Below, piece by piece: positions 9,701 through 16,721 of a stretch of DNA of 64,000 bases (the first letter of the stretch is position 1; each line of letters opens with the position of its first letter). Source of the stretch: Leucobacter aridicollis (lineage in GTDB: Bacteria; Actinomycetota; Actinomycetes; Actinomycetales; Microbacteriaceae); NCBI RefSeq assembly GCF_013409595.1, contig NZ_JACCBD010000001.1, forward strand, positions 2,542,001-2,606,000, read 5' to 3'. The notes beneath the pieces were generated by a model. That model was given only the letters and a program-made list of their open reading frames with translations, did not search any database and was not told the origin of the DNA. The position numbers were made by a program, and so were the translations under genes.

Positions 9701-9876
9701 GCGGGTGCCGCGGTCGGCGCTGCGGTCGGCGCCGCCTGGGCTGGGAGCGTTGGGGCTAGCAGCGCCACTGCGGTCATCGCCGCGATGGCACTTCCGAGCA
9801 GCGCAGTGCGCGGCGCCTTGCGCGGCCCTCGTGTGAGGCACGCGGGCACGCTCGGTGTGCGTTCGGAGTTAAACAT
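6799..9876 (-). CDS. Secreted metallophosphoesterase with LamG domain and LAxTG-like anchor (1025 aa)
   Basis: A signal peptide (hydrophobic core about residues 25-46, ending AQAA) precedes a calcineurin-like phosphoesterase domain (about 85-450) with NGDVVG (137-142), GNHD (184-187) and SAHTH. Motif I is unusual: D92-T-E94 replaces the usual D-x-H. A fibronectin-like stretch (about 490-590) and a LamG/concanavalin-like domain (about 610-780) follow. The tail has a Gly-Asp-Pro spacer, then IAATG (988-992), a hydrophobic helix and RARLRRQ, i.e. a sortase class E-like anchor. The start 9876 has AAAGGAA nearby. The gene is 106 bases after phnE on the same strand, so it may release phosphate esters for the adjacent importer. 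Substrate unknown. Confidence 0.88.
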   Translation of the reverse strand: MFNSERTPSVPACLTRGPRKAPRTALLGSAIAAMTAVALLAPTLPAQAAPTAAPTAAPAGAPAEAMTQARIDAANDAYNGAAATLEFITMSDTELGGTATAEKTSEQVAYEGIQPHFKSITDWATAKGFTPKAVVDNGDVVGANDPEYSAHLRGDSEKVAGWYRAVERVMRESFPDANVLLTQGNHDIADLMGKTFDEARADRAGDSAPEWFYPRAESDYVSNFHTKVEDIDFIGLDYNGKHTFGYTGQRTGYQEYLKQTLAGIAAKPDYDPKKPIFVSIHSGYAGTSLGGPFHGDYDMAGPELQRILADYPQAVLGSAHTHFSSNPETSIYQKDFTVYENASMNYIYQDVPGDFIGGGYFDGNQGDAAKGVPQKSANFVTVLEDGSTVIRRFDVTHKRWLGMPWVVDTTKGKAGFTYTSDKRSKIAPWWDSAAVTAREVTETSATIGFEQAKDDELVNYYEVQITDQAGNPVAFTANQVPDFGAKKSKAFTGSFKAYSRFYMSPNTMGFDIGGLDAAKTYTVNVFAFDDFQNKSEALTGTFRTAGTLVFPDFPATGAEAPGGEFLNLAFEGDLSDAGTAAGVAPKAAPVGSVSYVPADRNGAAGQAVRIGAGAGSYVDLGSRPEFDLGTDSDLTMSFWTKVTSVGGYGAIISNKNWSNFYRSGLNVAPQGGDTGKLEFTLGDDKNGVYATGDVTNYKNSWHHMAFTVDRERNTASTYMDGQLVKEASIESIGSLTSGLNMLIGVDAGKSYGVGLDMDDLKMWDSALTPDEIAALHGADDTGAETDALTRAVDYSAELLTANESAAANGRVFDEALTEALTAAVKQARAALGAAAPTEADLRASYDSLRAAVTAVEDQPVRFTYAARATNGAVTPAEGIADLGGELRLALEPAAGYTAVDPVVAVEGAEGFAVEGTELVLRDVQGRVSVDIEFAKVVDGGPGDGGPGDGGPGDDGPGDGGNGHGGPGSGTGSGDDSSGSTGAGPRADIAATGGASATVWALTGLASALTVAAGIVLALRARLRRQ

Positions 9877-9982
9877 GGGGTTCCTTTCAGAGGTGTGGCG
9901 GGCAGGGGGCGGCCCACCACCGGGGAGGGTGATGTGGGAGAAACAGCGAGTGGGTCTGATGCGCCTTCGGTGGGCGACGGGG

Positions 9983-11719
9983 TTAGGCGATGAGCCGCCT
10001 GAGCCAGGAGGCGAGACCCTCAACCGCGAACACGATCACGAGCACGCAGAGCAGCAGGGCGAGGAGCTCGTGCTGGTTGATGCGTGCGGCGCTCGACAGC
10101 ATGTAGCCGATGCCGCCGCCGCCGACGATGCCGAGCACCGTCGCTGAGCGGATGTTGGTGTCGAGCAGGTAGAGCGTGTGCCCGACGAGCGCGGGCGTCG
10201 CCTGCGGAAAGGTCGCCGCGGTAAAGACCTGCGTGCGCGTCGCGCCGACTGCTTTGAGGGCGCCCTCGGGGCCGCGGTCGACCTCCTCGATCGAGTCCGC
10301 GAACAGCTTGCCAAGCAGGCCAACACCGCCGATGGCGAGCGCGAGTACGGCGGCGCCGGGGCCAAGGCCGGTGAGAATGATGAAGAAGAGCGCGAGCAGC
10401 AGCTCGGGGAGCCCGCGGATCACGACGAGCGCGAACCGCGAGGCGCCGCGCACCGCGGGATTCGGGGCGACGTTTCGCGCAGAAAACACGCCGAGGATCA
10501 GGGACCCGACGAGCGCCAGGAGTGTCGCCGCAAAGGCGATCTGCACGGTCTCCGTGAGCGCGACCGCCGTCGCTTCCCACTTCTCGGGCGGCAGCGCCGG
10601 CGGCCAGAGCCGCGCCGCGGCGATGCCGAGGTTCTTCCAGAAGTTCGCGAAGCTGCTCTCCTGGGTCGCCGCAAGCGCGATCGAGACGCCGATGAGGGTC
10701 GCGGTGCCCCAGACGAGCGCTGACGATTTCAGTCGGTCTGCCGTCCACGGCACCCGACCGGCACCCGCCGCGCGGCCGAGCGAGCGACCTTTCGTCGCAG
10801 ACTGCCCGGAGGGGCCAGCGTTCTGCCCTGCACCTGCCTCGGCGCCGGGAAGCGCGCGCACGAAACGGTGCGCGAGCGTACGGCGCGCGACCGGCGCGCC
10901 GAGGAGAAAGCGGCGGATGAGCGCCGAGACGATCTCGAAGGCGACGCAGAGCACGAAAATGATGATCGCGAACGGCAGCGCCTCGCGATAGTTCAGGGTC
11001 TGCATCGCGATGCTGAGTTGCTGGCCGAGCCCCGCGACGCCGACGAACCCGAGGATCACGGACACCCGGAGATTGATGTCTGCGCGGTGCAGCACGATCG
11101 CGATGAAGGCCGGGAGTATCTGCGGCCAGACCGCTCCCCAGAACTCCTGCGATTTCGTGGCCCCCGCCGCGCGCAGCGCAAGGCGGGGCCCGTCGGGGAC
11201 CTGCTCGATCGCGTCGGCGGTGAGTTTGCTGATCATGCCGACCGAGTGGATCCCGAGGGCGAGGACGCCCGCGAGCGCGCCCTGGCCAATCACCATTGCA
11301 AAGATCATCGCCATGATTGCGTCGGGAGCCGCGCGGGTAGCAACCCCGAGGAACCTCCCGAGCGCGCCACCCAAGCGAGTCGGCGTCGTATTGCGCGCCG
11401 CGAGGTACGCGACCGGGATCGAGATAATCGCTGCCATCGCTGTGCCGCAGAACACGATCGCGAGTGTGAGGGCCGAGAGCCAGAGGATCTCGGGGATGGA
11501 AGGCCACACGAACGGTACCGCCCGTGCGAGGAAGCTGCCCGCGTAGTCGACGCCGCGGGCGATCTGCTGCCACGACAGCCCCACGCCAGAGAGCGACCAC
11601 AGCCCGACCGCAAGAAGAGCGAGGAGCAGGGCCCCGGCGGTGAGCGCGTTCCTCGACGGGAGCGGGAGCTTCGCGCCCGTCCGGGCTGCCAGGCGGACGG
11701 GGGTGATGATCGCGGTCAC
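9983..11719 (-). CDS. phnE: Phosphonate-type ABC permease, PhnE-PhnE fusion (578 aa)
   Basis: Two complete permease domains are fused in one chain, about residues 25-275 and 335-578. Each has its own EAA-type loop that contacts the ATPase (GATKSQEFWGAVWPQILP at 187-204 and GATRTQVFTAATFPQATP at 492-509). They are joined by a low-complexity cytoplasmic linker (about 285-325). Fused PhnE proteins are known in several actinobacteria, where PhnCDE systems import phosphonates, phosphite or phosphate. The start is GTG 11719, overlapping the phnC stop by 4 bases (GTGA), which indicates translational coupling. No phosphonate-cleaving genes (C-P lyase, PhnX) are in the window, so the substrate may be a phosphate ester or phosphite. 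Confidence 0.92.
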   Translation of the reverse strand: MTAIITPVRLAARTGAKLPLPSRNALTAGALLLALLAVGLWSLSGVGLSWQQIARGVDYAGSFLARAVPFVWPSIPEILWLSALTLAIVFCGTAMAAIISIPVAYLAARNTTPTRLGGALGRFLGVATRAAPDAIMAMIFAMVIGQGALAGVLALGIHSVGMISKLTADAIEQVPDGPRLALRAAGATKSQEFWGAVWPQILPAFIAIVLHRADINLRVSVILGFVGVAGLGQQLSIAMQTLNYREALPFAIIIFVLCVAFEIVSALIRRFLLGAPVARRTLAHRFVRALPGAEAGAGQNAGPSGQSATKGRSLGRAAGAGRVPWTADRLKSSALVWGTATLIGVSIALAATQESSFANFWKNLGIAAARLWPPALPPEKWEATAVALTETVQIAFAATLLALVGSLILGVFSARNVAPNPAVRGASRFALVVIRGLPELLLALFFIILTGLGPGAAVLALAIGGVGLLGKLFADSIEEVDRGPEGALKAVGATRTQVFTAATFPQATPALVGHTLYLLDTNIRSATVLGIVGGGGIGYMLSSAARINQHELLALLLCVLVIVFAVEGLASWLRRLIA

Positions 11720-12540
11720 GCCGCCGCCCCGCTGAGCTCGGGCTGGGGAGCGCGCTGGGTTTCCCCGGCGCTGTCGGCGCGCTTGACGTCGGCGCCGCGC
11801 TTGTAGATCGCCATGACCGACGCCTCGTCGAGGTCGCTCGCTGGGGCGTCGAGCACGACCCTTCCAGTTTGGAGCCCGACGATACGGCTCCCCCACCCGA
11901 GCGCGAGGTCGACCTGGTGCAGGCTGCACACGACCGTGAGGTTCCGCCGCTCGGCGAGTTCTTGGATGAGCGCCATGATCTGCTGTGACGACTCGGGGTC
12001 GAGCGAGGCGACGGGCTCGTCAGCAAGCAAGATCTCGGGCTCCTGCATGAGGGCGCGGGCGATCGCGACGCGCTGCTGCTGCCCGCCCGAGAGCGTGTCG
12101 GCGCGCTGGAACGCACGTTCCTCGAGCCCGACCTCGGCGAGCAGCTCGGCGGCTCGGATGCGGAGCGCCTTGGGGTAGGCGAAGAGCCCGAGCCGAGGGC
12201 CGCGCAACTCCGAGAGCGCCCCCGTGAGCACGTTCTCGAGCACCGTTCTCGGCCCGACGAGCTCGAACTGCTGGAAGACGAAGCCGACCCTGCTGCGCAG
12301 CTGCCTGAGCGCGCGCCCGCGGGCGGCGTCGACGTGCACGCCGAGCACTGAAACGCTCCCCGAGTCGGCCCGTTCGAGCCCGTTCAGGTGGCGGAGGAGC
12401 GTCGACTTCCCCGACCCCGAAAGGCCGAGAAGAACCGTCCGCTCCCCCGGAGCGATGTCGAGGGTGACGTCGTCGAGCGCGACGGTCGTGCCGTAGCGCT
12501 TCGTGAGAGTATCGAGCTGGATGGCGGCGGAATGATGCAT
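11716..12540 (-). CDS. phnC: Phosphonate-type ABC transporter ATPase PhnC (274 aa)
   Basis: The protein has Walker A GLSGSGKST (39-47), signature LSGGQQQR (150-157), Walker B ILLADEP (170-176) and the H-loop near SLHQVD. It is the ATP-hydrolysing subunit of the importer, on the cytoplasmic face with PhnE. The C-terminal extension of about 30 residues is low-complexity. Start ATG 12540; AGGAG lies about 12 bases upstream. It is separated from phnD by 75 bases that contain a perfect 12-bp hairpin, which may set the ratio of binding protein to membrane components. Confidence 0.93.
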   Translation of the reverse strand: MHHSAAIQLDTLTKRYGTTVALDDVTLDIAPGERTVLLGLSGSGKSTLLRHLNGLERADSGSVSVLGVHVDAARGRALRQLRSRVGFVFQQFELVGPRTVLENVLTGALSELRGPRLGLFAYPKALRIRAAELLAEVGLEERAFQRADTLSGGQQQRVAIARALMQEPEILLADEPVASLDPESSQQIMALIQELAERRNLTVVCSLHQVDLALGWGSRIVGLQTGRVVLDAPASDLDEASVMAIYKRGADVKRADSAGETQRAPQPELSGAAA

Positions 12541-12578
12541 GAGGGTCAGACTCCAGGAGCTACGCGGCGGGGTGGGGC

Positions 12579-12606
12579 GGGGTTCGGCCGATGACGGCCG
12601 AACCCC
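12579..12606 (-). promoter_or_regulatory. Intercistronic hairpin between phnD and phnC
   Basis: Arms of 12 bases (12579-12590 and 12595-12606) pair perfectly around the loop ATGA. There is no T tract, so an mRNA-stabilising or attenuating role for the phnD message is more likely than full termination. Such hairpins commonly follow binding-protein genes. Confidence 0.65.
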
Positions 12607-12615
12607 CAGGGGGTG

Positions 12616-13557
12616 TTACGGCTGGCACTGCGCCGCGCCGGTCTGCTCACAGACCTTGCGGACGCTGTCGTAGTACGAGTCCTCGACCGGGACGAGCTCG
12701 TAGAAGAACGCCTTGAACGCGTCGGTGACCTCGATACCCTCGGCTTCGATGTCTGCGAGCGTCAGGTCCTTCATGACGTCCTGCAGCTCCGTCTGCGTGT
12801 CGGCGGGAAGCTTCGTCGACATCACGATCGGCGCGCCGGGCACGGTCACGCGGTTGATGACTTCGAGGTCGCCCTCGGCAAACAGGCCGTCGGCGATGCC
12901 CGTCGTCTCGACGACCGCGTCCTCGGCGAACCCGGCCTCGCACTCGACGCCCTGCGCGGTCTTCTGCGCGGAAGCGTCGTGCCCGCCCGCCATGACCGGC
13001 GTGATGTCTTTCTCAGGGTCGATGCCGGCCGCGAGCAGCTCGGCGCTCGGGTAGAGGTAGCCGGACGTCGAGCCGGGGTCGACGAAGCACACCTTGTGGC
13101 CCTTCAGGTCGGCGATCGACGCGATGTCTGAGCCCTTCGGCACGACGGTGAGCGACTCGTAGCCGGGCTCTTCGCCCTCCTTCGTGACCGTCACGCCGAG
13201 CGGCGCGAGCTCGGCGCCGCCGTTCGTTGCGGCAACGTAGGTGAAGCCAGAGAAGCTACCGATATCGATGCGGCCCGCAATCGAGGCCTCGACGAGCGCT
13301 GCGTAGTCGGTCGACTGGATGAGCTCAACTTTCTTCCCGGTTTTTGCGGCGATGTAGTCGACGAGCGGCTGGAACGTATTCTCGACGGACTGCTGGTCGG
13401 GGACCATACCCATGACGAGCGTGTCAGCGTCTTTCGCGAACCCCTCGGATGCGCTCGCGCCTTCGTCTGCGGGCCCTGCCGAACAGGCGGCGAGGGTGCC
13501 CATGAGCGTGATGCCTGCGACGAGCGCGAGCCCGCGGGTGAGTGTGTTCTTCTTCAC
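12616..13557 (-). CDS. phnD: Phosphate/phosphonate-binding lipoprotein PhnD (313 aa)
   Basis: An N-terminal lipoprotein signal has KK at residues 2-3 and a lipobox LAAC with the acylated cysteine at residue 25. It is followed by a type-2 periplasmic-binding fold of the PhnD/SsuA family (about residues 45-290): MGMVPDQQ near the first strand, and DPGSTSGYLYP, which contains the Ser/Thr-rich anion-binding loop typical of PhnD. It captures the ligand at the outer face of the membrane and hands it to PhnE. It is preceded by the HAD phosphatase gene with only a 10-base gap, indicating one operon. Ligand class (phosphonate, phosphite, phosphate or phosphate ester) cannot be decided by eye. Confidence 0.92.
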   Translation of the reverse strand: MKKNTLTRGLALVAGITLMGTLAACSAGPADEGASASEGFAKDADTLVMGMVPDQQSVENTFQPLVDYIAAKTGKKVELIQSTDYAALVEASIAGRIDIGSFSGFTYVAATNGGAELAPLGVTVTKEGEEPGYESLTVVPKGSDIASIADLKGHKVCFVDPGSTSGYLYPSAELLAAGIDPEKDITPVMAGGHDASAQKTAQGVECEAGFAEDAVVETTGIADGLFAEGDLEVINRVTVPGAPIVMSTKLPADTQTELQDVMKDLTLADIEAEGIEVTDAFKAFFYELVPVEDSYYDSVRKVCEQTGAAQCQP

Positions 13558-13567
13558 GGTGTGCCTT

Positions 13568-14302
13568 TCAAAGCGAGTGAGTGTGAATCGGTGTGAGTCG
13601 GATGGAATCTGTGAGCCGGTGGCGCCGCGTCAGCGCGGCGATCCAGTCGGTAGTGACGCCCGCGAAGCTCGCGATCGTCACGTCGGCGAGGAGATCGAGT
13701 TCGGGCCGCGGCTCCCCCACGCGCACGACGGTGCAGCCGGCGGATCGCGCGGAGCGGATGCCGACCTCGGAATCCTCGAACGCGACGCAATTCGCCGGCG
13801 AGACGCCGAGCGCTCGGGCAGCACGCGCATACGGCTCGGGTTCGGGCTTCGTCTTCGGCACGTCATCGGCGGTGACGACGGTGTCGAAGCGGCCGAGGCC
13901 AGCGAGGCTGTCAACTGCCTCGACCCAGGTTCGCGTCGAGCTCGTCACGAGCCCGATCGGCGTCCCGGCGACGCGCAGCCGGTGCAGGGCCTCCTCGGCG
14001 CCGGCGAGCCAGCGCAGGTTTCCGGAGAAGGCAGCGATTGAACGCGCCTCAAGCAGGCGGGCAACCTCCTCGGGCGTGCCGGCGTGGCCGTGCGTCTCGA
14101 CCAGTCGGCGACCGGCCTCGTCAACGGCGACCCCTTCGAACTCCGCGACAAGCTCGTCGGGGGCTTCCCCGGTGCTCGCGGCGAGGGCTGCCCGGATCGC
14201 CTCAAGCCAGCTCCGCTCGCTGTCAACGAGCGTGCCGTCAAGGTCGAACAATACGGCGCCGAGCGCGGTGCCTGAGTGCGGTGAGGTTGGCTGCTGAATC
14301 AC
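13568..14302 (-). CDS. HAD-superfamily phosphatase, subfamily IA (244 aa)
   Basis: All four HAD motifs are visible: DLDGT (20-24, nucleophile D20 and acid/base D22), VTSST (motif II), KTKPEPEP (motif III Lys) and FEDSEVG (motif IV). A helical cap lies between motifs I and II. The family includes beta-phosphoglucomutases and small phosphate-monoester phosphatases. It is the first gene of the phnD-phnC-phnE operon, so it probably removes phosphate from an imported phosphate ester (inference). The start GTG 14302 is the first in-frame start after the long unconserved upstream frame; it has only a weak ribosome site. It lacks the hallmark lysine-bearing cap expected of phosphonoacetaldehyde hydrolase as far as I can see. 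Confidence 0.85.
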   Translation of the reverse strand: MIQQPTSPHSGTALGAVLFDLDGTLVDSERSWLEAIRAALAASTGEAPDELVAEFEGVAVDEAGRRLVETHGHAGTPEEVARLLEARSIAAFSGNLRWLAGAEEALHRLRVAGTPIGLVTSSTRTWVEAVDSLAGLGRFDTVVTADDVPKTKPEPEPYARAARALGVSPANCVAFEDSEVGIRSARSAGCTVVRVGEPRPELDLLADVTIASFAGVTTDWIAALTRRHRLTDSIRLTPIHTHSL

Positions 14303-14363
14303 CTGATCATTACCCCGTGACCAGGTATGCAGTTCGCAACGAAATAGTGAACGACACCTGAAC

Positions 14364-14410
14364 ACTGAGCGCTCAGTCGCCACAGGGCGGGACAGCTGTG
14401 AACGGCTGTC
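14364..14410. promoter_or_regulatory. Two dyads in the HAD/GntR divergent region
   Basis: A perfect 14-base palindrome (ACTGAGCGCTCAGT, 14364-14377) and a second inverted repeat, GACAGC and GCTGTC with 8 bases between (14391-14410), lie between the divergent HAD and GntR/UTRA genes. Both are plausible operators for the UTRA regulator. Confidence 0.55.
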
Positions 14411-14432
14411 CACCGGCGCCGTTTTCCGGGCG

Positions 14433-14438
14433 TACGCT
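14433..14438 (+). promoter_or_regulatory. -10 box of a leaderless promoter
   Basis: TACGCT ends 6 bases before ATG 14445 and no Shine-Dalgarno sequence is present, so transcription should begin at or next to the start codon. Confidence 0.55.
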
Positions 14439-14444
14439 GACAGC

Positions 14445-15200
14445 ATGACGGCCGATTCCACACGCTCGCACACGGCGATTATGCGCGACCTCCTCGCGCG
14501 CATCGTTGACGGCGAGTTCGCCCCCGGAACGACGCTGCCGTCGGAATCGAGGCTGAGCCAGCACTACGGCGCCGCACGCGGCACAGTGCGCAACGCGCTC
14601 GCTGCGCTCGAGGGCCGCGGCCTCGTCGCCCCCGTGCAGGGGTCGGGCTGGGTCGTCCGCTCCAGCAGACAGAACCAGTCGTTCGCCGAGCTGCGCTCGT
14701 TCGCGCAGTGGGCACGCAGCAAGGGGATGACTCCCGGAGGTCTCGTGCGGCTCGCGGAGTTCGGCGAGGCGTCTCAGAGCGAGGCGCGCCGCCTCCGCGT
14801 GGCTCCGAGCTCCCGGGTCATCCGGGTGACGCGCACGCGCTCGCTCGACGGCCGCACCGTCATGCTTGAGCGCACCTGCTACCCCGAGTGGATCGCCGAC
14901 AAGATCGCAAGCATCCCCGACGACGAAGCATCCGTCGTCGAGACGCTGCGCACGCAGTTCGGTGTCGACACCGCCCACGCCGAGCACTCGATCGACGCGA
15001 TCCCCGCGTCGAGCGCCGACGCCGAGCTACTCGGGATCCGCAGGTCGAGCCCGCTCCTCCGGGTCCGGCGCGTGAGCTTCACGCGCGGCGGCGCCCCCAT
15101 CGAGTTCGGCGAAGACAGGTACCTGCCCGACACGGTGACATTTCAGGTGGCGACCTCAAGCGACAGCAACGCGCTGAACCGCGCCGAGTTTCTCCAGTAG
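14445..15200 (+). CDS. GntR/UTRA transcriptional regulator, PhnF-like (251 aa)
   Basis: The N-terminal GntR winged helix (about residues 8-75, with LPSESRLSQHYGAARGTVR) is followed by a UTRA ligand-binding domain (about 95-240, ending with the typical APIEFGEDRYLPD-like strand). This is the HutC subfamily, which includes PhnF, the repressor of phnDCE in mycobacteria. It is divergent from the HAD-phnDCE operon, with two dyads in the shared 142-base region, so autoregulation and control of the operon are likely. The transcript appears leaderless (TACGCT, 6 nt before ATG). The effector is probably a phosphorylated metabolite. Confidence 0.9.
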   Translation: MTADSTRSHTAIMRDLLARIVDGEFAPGTTLPSESRLSQHYGAARGTVRNALAALEGRGLVAPVQGSGWVVRSSRQNQSFAELRSFAQWARSKGMTPGGLVRLAEFGEASQSEARRLRVAPSSRVIRVTRTRSLDGRTVMLERTCYPEWIADKIASIPDDEASVVETLRTQFGVDTAHAEHSIDAIPASSADAELLGIRRSSPLLRVRRVSFTRGGAPIEFGEDRYLPDTVTFQVATSSDSNALNRAEFLQ

Positions 15201-15257
15201 CAGGCCGGGTTCGCCCGCCCATCGCGGCGCTACCGGTAGACTCCCGCCGAGAGGAAG

Positions 15258-16010
15258 GTGCCGCCCATCGAAGCCCCAGACGCGTTCTCGCTGTACGTAG
15301 ATACCCACCTCGCCCGCGCGGCCAGCTCGTTCCAGTCCGAGCGGCTCGCCTGGTTCCGAACAGGCGCCCCGCATGAGGAACTCAACGGAATGCTCTACGC
15401 CACGTCGGCAGATTTGAACGCCGCGGGAACCGAGCTTGCTGGCGTTCCCGCGCTGTGGCATTCGTGGCCCGAGCGACCCGAATTCGATGTCGAGGCGCAG
15501 CTCCGTGCGCGCGGCTTTGAGTTCGTCGAGGAGGAGCCCATCATGACGCTCGCCTTCGGCAGCGGCTCAGGGGAACCCACCGCGGCGCGACCGGGGCCGG
15601 CCACCGTTCGCCGCGTCGAAACCGAGCGCGACCTCGCCGTCTGGGAGGAGGTCTGGAGAGGCGAGGCCCCAAACCCGGCGACGCTTCGCGCCCTCGCGTC
15701 GGCGGGGCTCGGCGCGAACCGCACCGTGCACCACCTGCTTGCAGAGGTCGACGGCGTCGCCGTCGGTTGCGGCGCGGCCGTCGTCGCCGGGAGAACTCTC
15801 GCCGTCGAGCACATCGTCACGGTGGCGTCGCACCGCAGGCGCGGGATCGGCAGCCAGCTCACGGCGGCGGCGCTCGCAGTCGGGCGCAGCCATGGTGCGC
15901 GTCACGCGATCCTCACCGCGTCACCCGACGGCGCCGGGATCTACGAGCGCCTCGGATTCGAGCGGCGCGAGCCCGTTCGCAGGTTTGTCGCTCCGACTGC
16001 GACCGGCTAG
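15258..16010 (+). CDS. GNAT-family N-acetyltransferase (250 aa)
   Basis: The C-terminal half is a GNAT domain (about residues 115-245), with the acetyl-CoA loop in HIVTVASHRRRGIGSQLTAAAL (Q/R-x-x-G-x-G/A form: RRRGIG) and the following helix. The N-terminal half may be a degenerate second GNAT fold. The acceptor is unknown. The start is GTG 15258, immediately preceded by GAGAGGAAG. TAGACT (15237-15242) is a likely -10, giving a very short leader of about 9 bases. It stands alone between the UTRA regulator and a convergent small gene. Confidence 0.85.
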   Translation: MPPIEAPDAFSLYVDTHLARAASSFQSERLAWFRTGAPHEELNGMLYATSADLNAAGTELAGVPALWHSWPERPEFDVEAQLRARGFEFVEEEPIMTLAFGSGSGEPTAARPGPATVRRVETERDLAVWEEVWRGEAPNPATLRALASAGLGANRTVHHLLAEVDGVAVGCGAAVVAGRTLAVEHIVTVASHRRRGIGSQLTAAALAVGRSHGARHAILTASPDGAGIYERLGFERREPVRRFVAPTATG

Positions 16011-16044
16011 CCAGCCAGGGTCACTGCATCCTCGCGTCTCCGCG

Positions 16045-16257
16045 TCACTGCCTGAGCGTCTGGCCATGCTCGGCGAGCGCCGCCTCGAGGATTCGCACTG
16101 CCTTCGGGCCCACCCCGTGCAACGACAGCAACTCCGCTCGCGAAAGCTCGCGCACCTCGGCGAGCGTCGATACCCCTGCCAGCAGGAGCGCCGAGGTCGC
16201 AGGCCGGCCGATCCGTGGCAGGTCCCCAATCTGCTCGGGCACATCGCGTGTAGACAT
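16045..16257 (-). CDS. Small helix-hairpin-helix protein (70 aa)
   Basis: The protein consists almost entirely of one HhH-type fold resembling the C-terminal domain of RNA polymerase alpha: LPRIGRPATSALLLAGV, then LSRAELLSLHGVGPKAVRIL, where HGVGP is the hairpin. Such proteins bind DNA non-specifically, but no specific role is known. The start ATG 16257 has TAGACT 6 bases upstream (16264-16269) and no ribosome site, so it appears leaderless. Confidence 0.8.
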   Translation of the reverse strand: MSTRDVPEQIGDLPRIGRPATSALLLAGVSTLAEVRELSRAELLSLHGVGPKAVRILEAALAEHGQTLRQ

Positions 16258-16263
16258 GCGTGC

Positions 16264-16269
16264 AGTCTA
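16264..16269 (-). promoter_or_regulatory. -10 box of a leaderless promoter (HhH gene)
   Basis: On the minus strand this reads TAGACT, then 6 bases, then the ATG. A 7-bp GC hairpin (16273-16300) just behind it may terminate csoR transcription. Confidence 0.5.
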
Positions 16270-16299
16270 CGCGGCGGCCTGCTCCCCCACCGCGGCCGC

Positions 16300-16611
16300 C
16301 TAGGACTTCACGAGGCGGGCGATCGCGTCGCTCGCCTCCTTGAGCTTCTCCTGCGCCTCCGGCCCGTCTTTGCGGGCGGCGTCCACGACGCAGTGCGACA
16401 GGTGATCGTCGAGCAGGCCGAGACCGACCGCCTGGAGCGCGCTCGTGAGCGCGCTGATCTGAGTGAGGATGTCGATGCAGTATTTCTCCTCGTCGACCAT
16501 GCGCGAGATGCCCCGCGCCTGACCCTCGATGCGCTTCAGGCGCTGCAGATACTTCTCCTTGTCGGTGATGTATCCGTGCGTGCTCTCATGCGTGTCCTGC
16601 ACTGCGTCCAC
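16300..16611 (-). CDS. csoR: CsoR-family copper-sensing repressor (103 aa)
   Basis: This all-helical metal-sensing repressor has Cys45, His70 and Cys74, reproducing the C-x24-H-x3-C spacing of Mycobacterium tuberculosis CsoR (Cys36, His61, Cys65), which binds Cu(I) and releases DNA. The DNA-contacting N-terminal basic helix is YLQRLKRIEGQARG. The start is GTG 16611, preceded by GAGGAGGGGG 6 bases away; longer frames overlap the operator. A perfect 16-base inverted repeat lies 35-71 bases upstream, so it should be autoregulated. The same half-site recurs twice before copZ, linking it to the copper operon. Confidence 0.92.
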   Translation of the reverse strand: MDAVQDTHESTHGYITDKEKYLQRLKRIEGQARGISRMVDEEKYCIDILTQISALTSALQAVGLGLLDDHLSHCVVDAARKDGPEAQEKLKEASDAIARLVKS

Positions 16612-16645
16612 GATTGCCCCCTCCTCAGCCGCGGCGACTCGCCGC

Positions 16646-16682
16646 TCCCTACAGGATACCCCCTCCGGGTATCCTGTAGGGA
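16646..16682. promoter_or_regulatory. CsoR operator upstream of csoR
   Basis: Two 16-base arms (16646-16661 and 16667-16682) form a perfect inverted repeat around a 5-base spacer. The core is GATACCC-N5-GGGTATC, identical in spacing to the two dyads before copZ. Confidence 0.85.
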
Positions 16683-16721
16683 TTGTTTCGCTCAGGGCTG
16701 CACGCCACCGCGCGACACCCG

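Noticed and set aside
13568..14302. Phosphonoacetaldehyde hydrolase (phnX) for the HAD gene.
   Set aside because: No phosphonate transaminase or C-P lyase gene is present and the cap region lacks a recognisable Schiff-base lysine motif; a general phosphatase is the safer call.
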